Of a DNA stretch of 64,000 nt, positions 59,701 through 62,470 are shown in pieces. A program made the position numbers and the translations under genes. The notes below the pieces were generated by a model. It had not been told where the DNA came from, did no database searches, and saw nothing but the letters and a program-made list of their open reading frames with translations. Each line of letters starts with the position of its first letter. The stretch's first letter is position 1. The DNA lies in the NCBI RefSeq assembly GCF_028583425.1, contig NC_072794.1, positions 27,773,232 to 27,837,231 on the forward strand, read 5' to 3'. The DNA is from Eublepharis macularius. Lineage: Eukaryota; Chordata; Lepidosauria; Squamata; Eublepharidae.

Positions 59701-60637
59701 TTCAAAGGCATATTAGCTATTGTGGCTGATAACCACTGACAAGACTTCTCCACCATGGATTTGTCTAATCCCTTTTTAAAGCCACCAACACCAGTGACCA
59801 TCACTATCTACTCTGGCAGTGAGTTCCACAAGTTAATTAGGCATTGGACACATATGTGTTCTTTGTCTGTCTTTAAGCTATTGCCTAGCAACATCATCAC
59901 CCAATGCTTTGATAGCACTGAAACCAGGCGTTAACTTACAGCATTGACAGCCACAAGATGTAAAGTCACAGCAACTACCTTAGATGGATTTAAAAGGAGA
60001 CTAGGTAAAGTAGCAGAGAGCTAAATAGAACCTATGTGTTCAGGAGCAATGTATCTGTGAGTGTCAGTTCTTGAGGGCTAACGGCGGTTAGACCTATTAG
60101 CTTCATATCTAGGCTGTGGGCTTCTTGGGGGGCATCCGATGATTGGCCCACGTGGGAAATGTGATGTGACCTGGATGGATGTTTGATCTGATCCAGTGGA
60201 GCTTTTTAAACATTCTTTTACATTCTTTATTCATTTTGCCACCCCAAGACAGGAGGAAATGCACCCCCTCAGCAGCACCAATGTGTGTGTGGGTGCCCCT
60301 GTGCGCTCTGGCTGAAAGCATCACAAGCTGAGAGCTTAGGCCTCCTGGTTTCTCAAAGCCATAGGAGTTTGCTGCACCATGTTAGAACTGGACAGTGAGG
60401 AGAGATACAAGCCGTGCCTCTCATCTCCTCCTCCTTTGGGTGCCTACCAATTTGGCACAACGATAGCCTGTGTGGTGAACTAGCCCTGTTTTTAATTTTC
60501 ATGAGAGAGGTTGCCGTGTTGAAGTCCAAATCTTGGACTGTGTCATGAAGTCTGTTTTGTTCTAATGTGTAGGAGGCACTCAAGAATCTTGTGGAGTGTA
60601 CCATACCGGTGATGAAAAGAACATTCTGGAAAATCAG
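9600..60637 (+). CDS. SEC16B: SEC16B, COPII coat assembly scaffold at ER exit sites (19 coding exons, 3' end outside window)
   Basis: SEC16 proteins are peripheral membrane scaffolds that mark transitional ER and recruit SEC13 and other COPII subunits for ER-to-Golgi export. Joining 19 exons with GT/AG borders gives 861 uninterrupted codons. Exons (coding): 9600-9898, 11799-11890, 12624-12744, 18775-18925, 19360-19507, 21762-21919, 23989-24050, 25594-25729, 29484-29714, 30947-31044, 31135-31216, 32101-32218, 35246-35360, 40220-40325, 41117-41257, 51795-51908, 53151-53220, 55640-55915, 60573-60637. Residues 1-285 are a Tyr/Pro/Gln-rich variable region. About 286-715 is the central conserved domain (SEC13-binding ACE1-like helical unit), with near-vertebrate-consensus blocks such as [16 protein letters not shown] (508-523) and [12 protein letters not shown] (536-547). 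Residues 725-861 begin the variable C-terminal region. The human protein is about 1,060 residues, so roughly 200 C-terminal residues lie to the right. SEC16A is less likely, because the N-terminal and loop sequences follow SEC16B. Confidence 0.96.
10120..10290 (+). repeat. Interspersed repeat (ATCTCCAG / CCCCAAATCTCC family)
   Basis: Contains GACAGAGATCAGTTCCCCTG, ACATCACATCCCTGCT and CACCCCCAAATCTCCAGAGA, which recur in the same order at 57903-58083 and, more diverged, near 34180, 44630 and 52100. Some copies have ends of the type GGGTTGCCA, suggesting an old DNA transposon. Confidence 0.6.
10385..10650 (+). mobile_element. Sauria-type tRNA-derived SINE
   Basis: The tRNA-like head has a B-box-like GGTTTGACTCCCC, followed by GGTGACCTTGGGCCAGTCAC, CTCACAGGGTTGTTGGGAG and a tail GGGGTATAAATGAAGCAAAT. 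This order is characteristic of squamate Sauria SINEs. A GT/G microsatellite interrupts the tail. Confidence 0.8.
10651..11798. other. Rest of SEC16B intron 1, nothing recognised
   Basis: Unique-looking intronic sequence, AT-rich toward the right, with the exon 2 acceptor at its end. No other feature is supported. Confidence 0.5.
11799..11890 (+). CDS. SEC16B: SEC16B coding exon 2
   Basis: Encodes residues 100-131, a Tyr/Gly-rich stretch ([18 protein letters not shown]) typical of the SEC16B N-terminal region. The acceptor is TATATTTCAG and the donor GAG|GTACTA. Phase enters with two bases carried over and leaves with one. Confidence 0.92.
12340..12392. mobile_element. Right-end fragment of a CAGGGCTTTTTTTC foldback hAT MITE
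   Basis: TTCCACCACTGAGTTCCACC and CCCAGAAAAAAAGCCCTGG match the right end of the full copy at 23531-23857. The left arm is missing or too diverged. Confidence 0.7.
12624..12744 (+). CDS. SEC16B: SEC16B coding exon 3
   Basis: Encodes residues 131-171 (start [14 protein letters not shown]). The acceptor is GAGTATGTAG, with a weak polypyrimidine tract. The donor is TTCG|GTAAGG at 12745, leaving two bases of an Arg codon. An antisense L1 fragment begins only a few tens of bases after the donor. Confidence 0.9.
12770..14345 (-). mobile_element. L1-type LINE, 3' part of ORF2 and 3' UTR, antisense
   Basis: The minus strand reads [35 protein letters not shown] (14343-13867) and then [20 protein letters not shown] (13628-13368). 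This is the C-terminal part of L1 ORF2, where TAARxxxAxxWK is typical. A frame break separates the two parts. The AT-rich stretch 12770-13367 is probably its 3' UTR. It is 5'-truncated, lies antisense in SEC16B intron 3, and starts close to the exon 3 donor. Confidence 0.8.
14540..15217. mobile_element. Non-autonomous hAT transposon with 8-bp target duplication
   Basis: Terminal inverted repeats TAGACATGGGCACAAACAG (left) and CTGTTCGTGCCCATGTCTA (right) are flanked by GTCCTGAC at 14532-14539 and 15218-15225. An 8-bp duplication and TAG-type ends indicate hAT. The 678-bp interior has no transposase. Subterminal repeats of GTTCGT/ACGAAC occur at both ends. Confidence 0.92.
15624..15775 (-). mobile_element. 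SINE related to the 5S-derived element, head missing
   Basis: GTCAAGTCATAGCTGACTTA, GGTGGTTTGCCATTGCCTGC and CTGGTCTTCATTGGAGG match the body of the copy at 30300-30515 in the same orientation. The 5S-like head is absent. Confidence 0.7.
16503..17145 (+). mobile_element. L2/CR1-type LINE, 3' end of ORF2 plus 3' tail
   Basis: A broken frame contains [16 protein letters not shown] and, in another frame, [20 protein letters not shown], the C-terminal end of L2/CR1-type reverse transcriptase ORFs. The 3' tail GTAATCCACCTTGAGTCTC ends in AAATAAATAAA near 17145. The relation to 28191-28631 (minus) supports the assignment. Dead copy. Confidence 0.8.
17150..18420. other. SEC16B intron 3, nothing recognised
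   Basis: No exon or clear element seen. Confidence 0.5.
18420..18592 (-). mobile_element. tRNA-derived SINE
   Basis: The minus strand carries a tRNA-like head (CTCAGTGGCACAGCCTCTGC and AGGTTCTATCCC) and then a body with AGTCAGAGCAGACAAAACTG. It is the same family as 43383-43562, 46185-46378, 46384-46575 and 58080-58320. Confidence 0.75.
18629..18719 (+). CDS. SEC16B: Possible SEC16B cassette exon (uncertain)
   Basis: A 91-nt open segment after the acceptor-like CCAGAATAG and before a weak donor GAG|GTAAAA. It joins in frame to coding exon 3 (CG|A), reads [20 protein letters not shown] and onward for 31 codons, and ends in phase 0. It can continue in frame only if the next exon uses the internal acceptor CTAAG|AAG at 18782, not the one at 18775. 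That would leave an intron of only 62 nt. A tRNA-derived SINE lies immediately upstream. It may be a real alternative exon or chance; I recognise no homologue with certainty. Confidence 0.3.
18775..18925 (+). CDS. SEC16B: SEC16B coding exon 4
   Basis: Encodes residues 171-221 ([20 protein letters not shown] and onward), acidic and Ser-rich. The acceptor is TTCTTCCCCAG and the donor GAG|GTACCT. It joins in frame to exon 3 by completing the split Arg codon and leaves in phase 0. Confidence 0.92.
19018..19245 (-). mobile_element. Sauria-type SINE
   Basis: Reverse orientation: tail TTTATACCTTGCCTTTCTTC at left, then CCTCACAACAACCCCACGTG, GGTCATCCAGCAAGCTCCCA and the tRNA-like TAGCCTGACACTC at right. 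The head is slightly truncated. Confidence 0.8.
19360..19507 (+). CDS. SEC16B: SEC16B coding exon 5
   Basis: Encodes residues 222-271 with [20 protein letters not shown], a conserved SEC16 motif just before the central domain. The acceptor is CCATGTAG and the donor GCAG|GTTCGT (a non-consensus GTTCGT). It leaves one base carried over. Confidence 0.94.
19716..19882. mobile_element. Foldback retroelement of the GTAGCACCTT family with target duplication
   Basis: Inverted arms (TTCAAGTCCAGTGGCGC versus GGTGCTACTTGACTCCAG) with the longer end CACATGGCTACCTACCTGAA at right. Flanks TGAACTCAAGGC (19704-19715) and TGAACTCGAGGC (19883-19894) match 11 of 12. It has a degenerate hammerhead-like core on the minus strand (TTGATGA, then CAAAAGCTTAT). 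Confidence 0.75.
20056..20290 (-). mobile_element. Sauria-type SINE, diverged
   Basis: CCATTTTGTGCTCACAACAT, TTTGAGGTAAGTGAGGCTGA and CCCTAACCATTACAGCACAT occur in reverse SINE order. Confidence 0.7.
20472..20718. mobile_element. Foldback MITE (GAGCCAARCTACAAGTG family)
   Basis: Long inverted arms start GAGCCAAACTATAAGTGACG and end CGTCACTTGTAGTTTGGCTC. Both arms contain AGCTTCCCTCAAGTTTTGAT or its complement. The 3-bp TCA flanks both ends. Related copies at 24903-25132 and 56029-56227. Confidence 0.8.
21170..21335. mobile_element. Foldback retroelement of the GTAGCACCTT family
   Basis: TTCAAGTCCAGTAGCACCTT at left faces AAGGTGCCACTGAACTTGAA at right, followed by the end TACTGCAGACCCACACCGCT. 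The central TAAGCTTTTGAGCGTC region is a degraded hammerhead-like core. I found no clear target duplication. Confidence 0.7.
21762..21919 (+). CDS. SEC16B: SEC16B coding exon 6 (start of central conserved domain)
   Basis: Encodes residues 271-323, with [12 protein letters not shown] at 290-301 and [12 protein letters not shown] at the end, the beginning of the SEC16 central domain. The acceptor is TATCTTTTAG and the donor GAG|GTAAGA. Confidence 0.95.
22502..22713. mobile_element. Foldback retroelement with intact hammerhead-like core
   Basis: The left arm GAGTCCAGTAGCACCTTTAA is inverted at right as TTAAAGGTGCTACTGGACTC, and the right end extends to ACTTACATGGCTAACTCCTC. Flanks TTTCAGCACAGT (22490-22501) and TTTCACCACAGT (22714-22725) match 11 of 12. 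On the minus strand the left arm contains CTGATGA, a GAGA/TCTC stem, GAAA and AGCTTATGCT, in hammerhead order. In the right arm the GAAA is AAAA. Confidence 0.8.
22800..23040 (+). repeat. MIR/CORE-SINE-like fragment
   Basis: TATCTCAGCCTTACCCTGGA, ACCTGAGGATGATAATATTG and GCCTTGCCGGGC resemble the common 3' half of MIR-like SINEs. Low certainty. Confidence 0.4.
23531..23857. mobile_element. Foldback hAT MITE (CAGGGCTTTTTTTC) with 8-bp duplication
   Basis: Termini CAGGGCTTTTTTTC and AAAAAAAGCCCTG are flanked by CTGCTCAG at 23523-23530 and 23858-23865. The centre is a large palindrome around GTGCCACGGCAC, with arms containing CCCTGATCTCCAGACAGAGG. Related: 35851-36077, 53603-53862. Confidence 0.92.
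23989..24050 (+). CDS. SEC16B: SEC16B coding exon 7
   Basis: A short 62-nt exon for residues 324-344 ([20 protein letters not shown]). The acceptor is TTGTTGTCCAG and the donor CAG|GTACGG. It completes the conserved segment leading to the ER-exit-site domain. Confidence 0.94.
24903..25132. mobile_element. Foldback MITE (GGGCCAAGCTACAAGTG family)
   Basis: GGGCCAAGCTACAAGTGATG at left and GTCACTTGTAGTTTGGCTC at right, with the inverted segment AGCTTCCCTCAAGTTTTGAT in both arms. TTT borders both ends. Confidence 0.8.
25594..25729 (+). CDS. SEC16B: SEC16B coding exon 8
   Basis: Encodes residues 344-389 ([16 protein letters not shown] and [15 protein letters not shown]), the first helices of the helical scaffold. 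The acceptor is GTTGTTTCAG and the donor GGG|GTGCGT. Leaves in phase 0. Confidence 0.95.
25955..26095 (-). mobile_element. Sauria-type SINE, truncated
   Basis: TTCATTTATACCCTGCCTTT, CAATGGGAACTCAAAGCAGG and ATTTTATCCTCACAAGAGCA in reverse order. The tRNA-like head is missing. Confidence 0.75.
26718..26822 (-). mobile_element. Sauria-type SINE, head half only
   Basis: GGGGTCATCCAGCAAGCTTC, TTTGAACCCAGATCTCCCAG and CTAACCACTACACCACAATG. Only the tRNA-related half is present. Confidence 0.75.
26823..27630. other. SEC16B intron 8, nothing recognised
   Basis: No exon or recognisable element. Intronic. Confidence 0.5.
27631..28985 (-). mobile_element. L2/CR1-type LINE fragment, antisense, carrying a PLE foldback
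   Basis: The minus strand reads [20 protein letters not shown] (28974-28753), a hallmark of L2/CR1 reverse transcriptase. [20 protein letters not shown] follows (28631-28191). The 3' tail is AGTCCGCCTTTCTCACTGAG, read on the + strand at 27642. Frameshifts separate the parts. The PLE foldback at 27753-27977 sits in its 3' region and is younger. Confidence 0.85.
27753..27977. mobile_element. Penelope-like foldback (225 bp) with 13-bp target duplication
   Basis: Two inverted arms start GGTTGTTGTGGGTTTTCCGG and end in its complement, each containing CCAGCAGCTGTGGCTGG. Flanks TGTGTCAAGGACA lie at 27740-27752 and 27978-27990. Each arm has a hammerhead-like core: + strand from about 27892 (CTGAAGA, GCCAGC/GCTGGC stem, GAAA, CGTC) and minus strand at about 27805-27846, where the last part is CATC. 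Confidence 0.9.
29484..29714 (+). CDS. SEC16B: SEC16B coding exon 9
   Basis: The longest exon of the central domain (231 nt), residues 390-466. It holds [15 protein letters not shown] and [13 protein letters not shown] and ends KLLFYGRKK. The acceptor is TTTCTTTGCAG and the donor AAA|GTAAGC. Both ends are phase 0. Confidence 0.96.
30300..30515 (-). mobile_element. 5S rRNA-derived SINE
   Basis: The minus-strand head (about 30515-30425) matches 5S rRNA internal sequence. On the + strand it reads CCATCCAATTACTAACCAAG then ACCCTGCTTAGCTTCTGAGA, the complement of the 5S segment that includes the C-box and A-box promoter. The body GTCAAGTCATAGCTGACTTA is shared with 15624-15775. It is a mobile element, not a 5S gene, because the flanking ends of 5S rRNA are absent. 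Confidence 0.85.
30947..31044 (+). CDS. SEC16B: SEC16B coding exon 10
   Basis: Encodes residues 467-499 ([19 protein letters not shown]), strongly conserved in SEC16 proteins. The acceptor is TTGCTTGCAG and the donor GTGG|GTAAGT. The following intron is only 90 bp. Confidence 0.96.
31135..31216 (+). CDS. SEC16B: SEC16B coding exon 11
   Basis: Encodes residues 499-526 with [16 protein letters not shown], a highly conserved SEC16 block. The acceptor is TCCTTGCAG and the donor CTG|GTACTG. Confidence 0.96.
31541..31785. mobile_element. Foldback element with repeated AAGTGAACAGGGAG arms
   Basis: Starts GGGCCAAGCTACAAGTGATG. Related ends CACTTGTAGCTTGGCCC occur twice at right (about 31710-31727 and 31763-31780), so it looks like a foldback with an extra half copy. 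The central palindrome surrounds CACTTGATCAAGTG. Confidence 0.75.
32101..32218 (+). CDS. SEC16B: SEC16B coding exon 12
   Basis: Encodes residues 527-566 with [15 protein letters not shown], the most conserved SEC16 signature. The acceptor is TTCCTGACAG and the donor TTGG|GTGAGG, leaving one base. Confidence 0.96.
32536..32715. repeat. Half copy of the GTTAGCCGGGAAGAG foldback element
   Basis: CTGTTAGCCGGGAAGAGTAG and AAAGATAGAACTGGCGGAGA match the left arm of the element at 44932-45262. The right arm is not present. Confidence 0.65.
33225..33595. repeat. Interspersed repeat with inverted AATACTGGACA ends
   Basis: GGGTTTCCAGATGG and AAAATACTGGACACATTTCC at left face AAAATACTGGACTGTCTGGG and CCTGACAACCC at right. 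Probably an old DNA transposon. The short open frame across its right end is not supported as a gene. Confidence 0.5.
33600..35245. other. SEC16B intron 12, mostly unclassified
   Basis: Apart from diverged copies of the ATCTCCAG-type repeat near 34180-34390 and 34560-34830, nothing is recognised. Confidence 0.5.
35246..35360 (+). CDS. SEC16B: SEC16B coding exon 13
   Basis: Encodes residues 566-604 ([18 protein letters not shown]). It has the run HHHL where the human protein has a shorter segment. The acceptor is CTTCCTCAG and the donor GCG|GTAAGT. Confidence 0.95.
35400..35660 (-). mobile_element. Sauria-type SINE, nearly full length
   Basis: From the tail TTCATTTATGCCTCACTCTC through CTCACAACAGCCCTCTGAGG to the tRNA-like head CTAACCTCTACACCACACTG. 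An AG microsatellite lies inside. Confidence 0.85.
35851..36077. mobile_element. Foldback hAT MITE (AGGGCTTTTTTTTC)
   Basis: Termini AGGGCTTTTTTTTCAGC and GCTGAAAAAAAGCCCTG, with inverted arms containing CACATGGCTGGTGGCCCCAT and CCTGATCTCCAGACAGAGG. No clear 8-bp duplication is visible. Same family as 23531-23857. Confidence 0.85.
36330..38537. other. SEC16B intron 13, nothing recognised
   Basis: A fragment of the GTAGCACCTT foldback family (GAGCTTTCGAGAATCACAG, AGATGCATCTGACGAAG) lies at about 37600-37650. Otherwise there is no feature. Confidence 0.5.
38538..38620. mobile_element. Small palindromic MITE
   Basis: Imperfect hairpin GCCATCCTAAGCAGAGTTG ... CGCTGCTTAGGATAGCATG with CTTCAATGGA near the centre. 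Same family as 7384-7469 and 44301-44387. Confidence 0.75.
38621..40219. other. SEC16B intron 13, right part, nothing recognised
   Basis: No exon or clear mobile element seen between the MITE and the exon 14 acceptor. Confidence 0.5.
40220..40325 (+). CDS. SEC16B: SEC16B coding exon 14
   Basis: Encodes residues 604-639 ([20 protein letters not shown]), conserved helices near the end of the central domain. The acceptor is CTCTTTCAG and the donor CAG|GTAACA. Confidence 0.95.
41117..41257 (+). CDS. SEC16B: SEC16B coding exon 15
   Basis: Encodes residues 640-686 ([20 protein letters not shown]), the last strongly conserved helix pair. The acceptor is TTTCACAG and the donor AAG|GTGAGT. A 483-bp tandem array starts about 135 bp downstream. 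Confidence 0.95.
41392..43172. repeat. 483-bp tandem repeat, about 3.7 copies
   Basis: TGGCAAA(C/T)AGGGCTTCC begins units at 41397, 41880, 42363 and 42846, each 483 bp apart. The second and third units look virtually identical. The first differs at its left edge and the last at scattered sites (for example CATTACGGAGACG). The unit contains an internal direct repeat of CCTGATACACAGAT. The repeated minus-strand open frame is an artefact. Confidence 0.95.
43383..43562 (-). mobile_element. tRNA-derived SINE
   Basis: The minus-strand head is CTCAGTGGTAGAGCATCCGC (A box) then CCCAGGTTCATCCCC (B box). The body ends near CACACCATTGGTCCATCAAA. Confidence 0.8.
43563..43950. repeat. Unclassified repeat with TGATGTCATCACGCAG motifs
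   Basis: AATGATGTCATCACGCAGGC and AGTGATGTCATCACGCAGCC occur twice about 140 bp apart, with GGGAGCACT/GGGAGTGT after them. It begins AGGGTTGCCGGGTCC. Related wording occurs at 33310-33365. Confidence 0.55.
44301..44387. mobile_element. Small palindromic MITE
   Basis: GTGTGACCCTAAACACAGCT ... ACTCTGCTTAGGATGGTTGC hairpin, same family as 7384-7469. Confidence 0.65.
44932..45262. mobile_element. Foldback element (ATGTTAGCCGG)
   Basis: AATGTTAGCCGGAAAAGC and TTTTAAAAGACAGAGCCGGC at left face CAACTCTGTCTTTTAAAACT and CCCAGCTAACATT at right. Length about 330 bp. A half copy is at 32536-32715. Confidence 0.75.
45263..46184. other. SEC16B intron 15, nothing recognised
   Basis: No exon or clear mobile element seen. 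Confidence 0.5.
46185..46575 (-). mobile_element. Two adjacent tRNA-derived SINEs
   Basis: Two copies in the same orientation (46185-46378 and 46384-46575), each with GACCCTTGGT(C/T)TATCAAGG, TCTACTCTGA(C/T)TGG and a tRNA-like right end (CCAGTGAGCCACAGTCCC; AAGCAGATACTCTTCCACTG). Confidence 0.8.
46728..46985 (+). mobile_element. Sauria-type SINE
   Basis: Head AACCAGTTTGGTGTCCTGGT and CCAGGTTTGATTCCCCACTC, middle GGGTGACCTTGGGTCAGCCA, tail GGTATATAAATCAAATATTA. Near full length. Confidence 0.88.
47060..47390 (+). mobile_element. L2/CR1-type LINE 3' end, degraded
   Basis: CAGGGAGCCCATTCCACAGA corresponds to the complement of the conserved C-terminal ORF2 stretch seen at 28320. GTAATCTGCCTTGAGTTCC then ACTATAAATAATGTAAAC is a typical L2-type 3' tail. 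The two parts are in conflicting orientation, so this may be two fragments. Confidence 0.5.
47760..47971. mobile_element. CpG-rich foldback MITE
   Basis: Termini GGCCGATTCCAGACGGCCCT and AGGGCCGTCTGGAAACGGCC are flanked by TTG on both sides (47757-47759, 47972-47974). The interior is an almost complete palindrome full of CGCG (GTTTTCTCGCGCGAGTTTTG). The 3-bp duplication with GGCC ends suggests a PIF/Harbinger-type MITE, but this is tentative. It stands out against its AT-rich surroundings. Confidence 0.85.
48000..49010. other. SEC16B intron 15, nothing recognised
   Basis: No exon or clear mobile element seen. Confidence 0.5.
49011..49140 (-). mobile_element. Single arm of the GTAGCACCTT retroelement family
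   Basis: GTGGGTAGCTGTGTTGGTCT at left, then AGAAGCACCTTAAAGGCCAA and CTCCCTTCGTCAGATAATC. It is one arm, read on the minus strand, not a foldback. Confidence 0.75.
49482..49544. repeat. (AGTC)n microsatellite
   Basis: About fifteen perfect tetranucleotide units. Confidence 0.97.
49545..50720. other. SEC16B intron 15, nothing recognised
   Basis: No exon or clear mobile element seen. Confidence 0.5.
50723..50930 (-). repeat. (ATT)n microsatellite and SINE/LINE tail
   Basis: An ATT run (50723-50762) is followed by ACATTCTAACCCGCCCTTTC and CGGGCTCAGGGTGAGGTACA, the reversed 3' tail type shared by squamate SINEs and L2 elements. Confidence 0.65.
51795..51908 (+). CDS. SEC16B: SEC16B coding exon 16
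   Basis: Encodes residues 687-724 ([18 protein letters not shown] and [14 protein letters not shown]), the end of the central domain. The acceptor is AATGGCACAG (weak pyrimidine tract) and the donor AAG|GTGAGA. It follows the longest intron in the window (about 10.5 kb). Confidence 0.95.
53151..53220 (+). CDS. SEC16B: SEC16B coding exon 17
   Basis: A short exon, residues 725-748 ([20 protein letters not shown]), in the variable C-terminal region. It is supported mainly by splice sites (TTGATTTCAG and CCAG|GTAAGA) and by phase, because this region is poorly conserved. Confidence 0.8.
53603..53862. mobile_element. Foldback hAT MITE with 8-bp duplication
   Basis: CAGGGCTTTTTTTCTGGG ... CAGAAAAAAAGCCCTG is flanked by TGTGTGAT at 53595-53602 and 53863-53870. 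The inverted arms share CCCTGATCTCCAGACAGAGG. Confidence 0.93.
55060..55500 (-). mobile_element. Sauria-type SINE split by a foldback insertion
   Basis: AAGTGGCTTACATCATTCCC to CCCTGTGAGGTAG (left part) resumes at CCTGTGAGGTAGGTTAGGCT and continues to CTAACCACTACACTGCACTG. The interruption is 55145-55356. Confidence 0.88.
55145..55356. mobile_element. Foldback retroelement with 12-bp target duplication
   Basis: Left end ATCCAGAGGAGTTAGCCGTG, then GAGTCCAGTAGCACCTTTGA, inverted at right as CTTAAAGGTGCTACTGGAAA. CCTGTGAGGTAG flanks it at 55133-55144 and 55357-55368. Hammerhead-like cores in both arms are degraded (CTGACAA on minus, TTGACGA on plus), but GAAAGCTTATGCT is kept in both. Same family as 22502-22713. 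Confidence 0.88.
55640..55915 (+). CDS. SEC16B: SEC16B coding exon 18
   Basis: 276 nt for residues 748-840, a Pro/Ser/Gln-rich disordered stretch. The acceptor is AAATTCCAG and the donor AAAG|GTGACT, entering and leaving in the same phase. Open in the required frame throughout. Weak conservation is expected in this part of SEC16B. Confidence 0.85.
56029..56227. mobile_element. Foldback MITE (GAGCCAAGCTACAAG family)
   Basis: GAGCCAAGCTACAAGGGACG ... CGTCCCTTGTAGCTTGGCTC, with long inverted arms and TGA at both borders. The terminal repeats match each other perfectly over 20 bp. Confidence 0.85.
56228..57902. other. SEC16B intron 18, nothing recognised
   Basis: A possible short fragment of the GTAGCACCTT family (AGTTGGTCTTTAAGATGGTA) is near 57333. 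No exon is supported. Confidence 0.5.
57903..58083 (+). repeat. Interspersed repeat (GGGTTGCCATCC family)
   Basis: GGGTTGCCATCCTCAAGGTG, TGACAGAGATCACAATC, ACATCACATCCCTTTTGAGT and CCAAATCTCCAGGGATTTAC. Same family as 10120-10290. Confidence 0.65.
58084..58320 (+). mobile_element. tRNA-derived SINE
   Basis: Head CTCAACGGCAGAGCATTTGC with B box CAGCTTCAATCCCC, body GACAGCTGCTGCCAGTCAGA, tail CATAAGGCAGTTTTGTG. Confidence 0.82.
58441..58797 (+). other. Unexplained 118-codon open frame
   Basis: An open stretch following TTCTCCCACAG at about 58459-58469, an acceptor-like site inside intron 18. The translation ([20 protein letters not shown] and onward) resembles nothing I recognise. It has no matching donor in phase with SEC16B that I can support. 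Probably chance or decayed repeat. Confidence 0.15.
58800..60572. other. SEC16B intron 18, right part, nothing recognised
   Basis: No exon or clear mobile element seen before the exon 19 acceptor. Confidence 0.5.
60573..60637 (+). CDS. SEC16B: SEC16B coding exon 19 (last in window)
   Basis: 65 nt for residues 840-861 ([20 protein letters not shown]). The acceptor is AATGTGTAG and the donor CAG|GTGAGA, followed by a GA microsatellite. Phase agrees with exon 18. The remaining C-terminal exons are outside the window. Confidence 0.75.
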
Positions 60638-61289
60638 GTGAGAGAGAGAGAGAGAGGAGAGAGGGGGAATGGAAGCATCCCAATTTAGAAGGGTGCAGAA
60701 ATGAGATCTGAGACATTTCCCTCCTGAGGAATCGGTTCAGAAACCAAACACCAACTCAGTACTGGCTGTCCTGTCCTTTTGCTTGATATATTACCCTAAG
60801 CCAAGAGTTATTATTAATGCCTGAGCTGCCATGGTCTCAGGATGCAGATCATTAAATCCACATACCGGGGTCATATATGGACTAGAGGGATCTTTGTACA
60901 CACTTGGGTTAGCCTCCCCTGGTTTGCACAAAAATTTGAAAAAGTTATGGTGACAGAGAAGATGGCTGCCATTTCGAGGGAGCGCTCCTCCTCCTCTTGC
61001 AGGAGCAATTGTCCCAGGTCCCCCACATGTTCTTGTATATTATGAAGGAAGGACAGTCTGAGCTTTCTGTTCAAATTTACTACGGCTGCAACACTTTCCT
61101 GAGATTAATCCTCATTGAATTTAATTCCAAGTAGACCTGTTAGGGTTGCTCCCTATGTGGTCCTCCTTGACCACACATCCTTCTTTCTAATCTAAAGATT
61201 CCTAAGCTCTGTCGAAGGCTTTCACGGCCGGAGAACGATGGTTGTTGGGGGTTTTCCGGGCTGTATTGCCATGGTCTTGGCGTTGTAGT

Positions 61290-61333
61290 TCCTGACGTTT
61301 CGCCAGCAGCTGGGGCTGGCATCTTCAGAGGTG
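61290..61333 (-). ncRNA. Hammerhead-ribozyme-like core in PLE left arm
   Basis: The same motif order as at 63590-63634, on the opposite strand (CTCTGAAGATGCCAGCC, then GCTGGCGAAACGTCAGG). Confidence 0.55.
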
Positions 61334-61399
61334 TAGCACCAAAAGACAGAGATCTCTCAGTGTCACAGTGTGGAAAAGATGTAGGTCATTTGTATCTAC

Positions 61400-62470
61400 T
61401 CAGGAGGGGTGGGGTTGAGCTGAGTCATTCTGTAAGAGTTTCCCAGGGTGTGGAATGCTAATGGCGGGAGGCTTCACTGTCTCCTGAGGAGGTTCTTTTG
61501 CATATGGATTGGTGCTTGATGTGCTAATCTTCTCTGCAGGGCTATTGTCGGGTGTGGAGTGTTTTGTTGGCCTGGTGTTTTTCAGAACCGGAGCCCATGC
61601 TCTGTTCATTCTTAAGGTTTCTTCTTTCCTGTTGAAGTTTTGCTTATGCTTGTGAATTTCAATGGCTTCCCTGTGCAGTCTGACAAAGTAGTTGGAAGTG
61701 TTGTCCAGTATTTTGGTGTCCTGGAATAAGATACTGTGCCCTGTTTGAGTTAGGCTATGTTCAGCCACAGCTGATTTTTCAGGCTGTCCAAGTCTGCAGT
61801 GTCTTTCATGTTCTTTTATTCTTGTCTGGATGCTACGCTTTGTGGTCCCGATGTAAACTTGTCCACAGCTGCAGGGTATACGGTATACTCCTGCAGAAGT
61901 GAGGGGGTCTCTGCTGTCTTTTGCTGATCGTAGCATCTGTTGTATTTTTCGGGTGGGTCTGAATACTGCTTGAAGGTTATGCTTTTCCATAAGCTTTCCC
62001 ATCTGATCAGTAATTCCTTTGATATATGGCAAAAACACTTTTCCTGTAGGTGACTGTTTTTCCTTGGTTGTTTGATTCATCCTGGGTTTGATTGCTCTTC
62101 GGATTTCATTTCTGGAGTAGCCATTTGCCTGAAGTGCGTGGTTTAGATGATTAATTTCCTCATTGAGAAAGCGCGGCTCACATATCCGTCTTGCACGATC
62201 CACTAATGTTTTCATTATGCCTCTTTTCTGTCGGGGGTGGTGATTGGAGTTTTTGTGTAAGTACCGATCAGTGTGAGTTGGTTTCCTGTAGACCTTGTGA
62301 CCTAACTGAAAGTTTGCTTGGCGGATGACCAAGATATCCAGGAATGAGAGTTTTCCCTCACTTTCTTTCTCCATTGTGAATTGTATGTTCAGGTGGATAT
62401 TGTTGAGATGATTCAAAAACTCCCTCAATTCTTCCTCCCCATGGCTCCATGTGGATGATACATTCATCAT
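61400..62470 (-). pseudogene. Penelope-like RT/GIY-YIG fragment, minus copy
   Basis: The open frame joins at the palindrome centre, so the first seven or so residues are junction sequence and the true ORF starts at WSHGEEELREFL. It contains the end of the RT (thumb region), a basic linker, and a GIY-YIG endonuclease with GVYRIPCSCGQVYIG and TRIKEHERHC, as in canonical Penelope-like elements. It lacks all N-terminal RT motifs including the catalytic Asp pair, so it cannot be autonomous. It differs from the plus copy at few residues (ILVIRQ versus TLVIRQ). Confidence 0.9.
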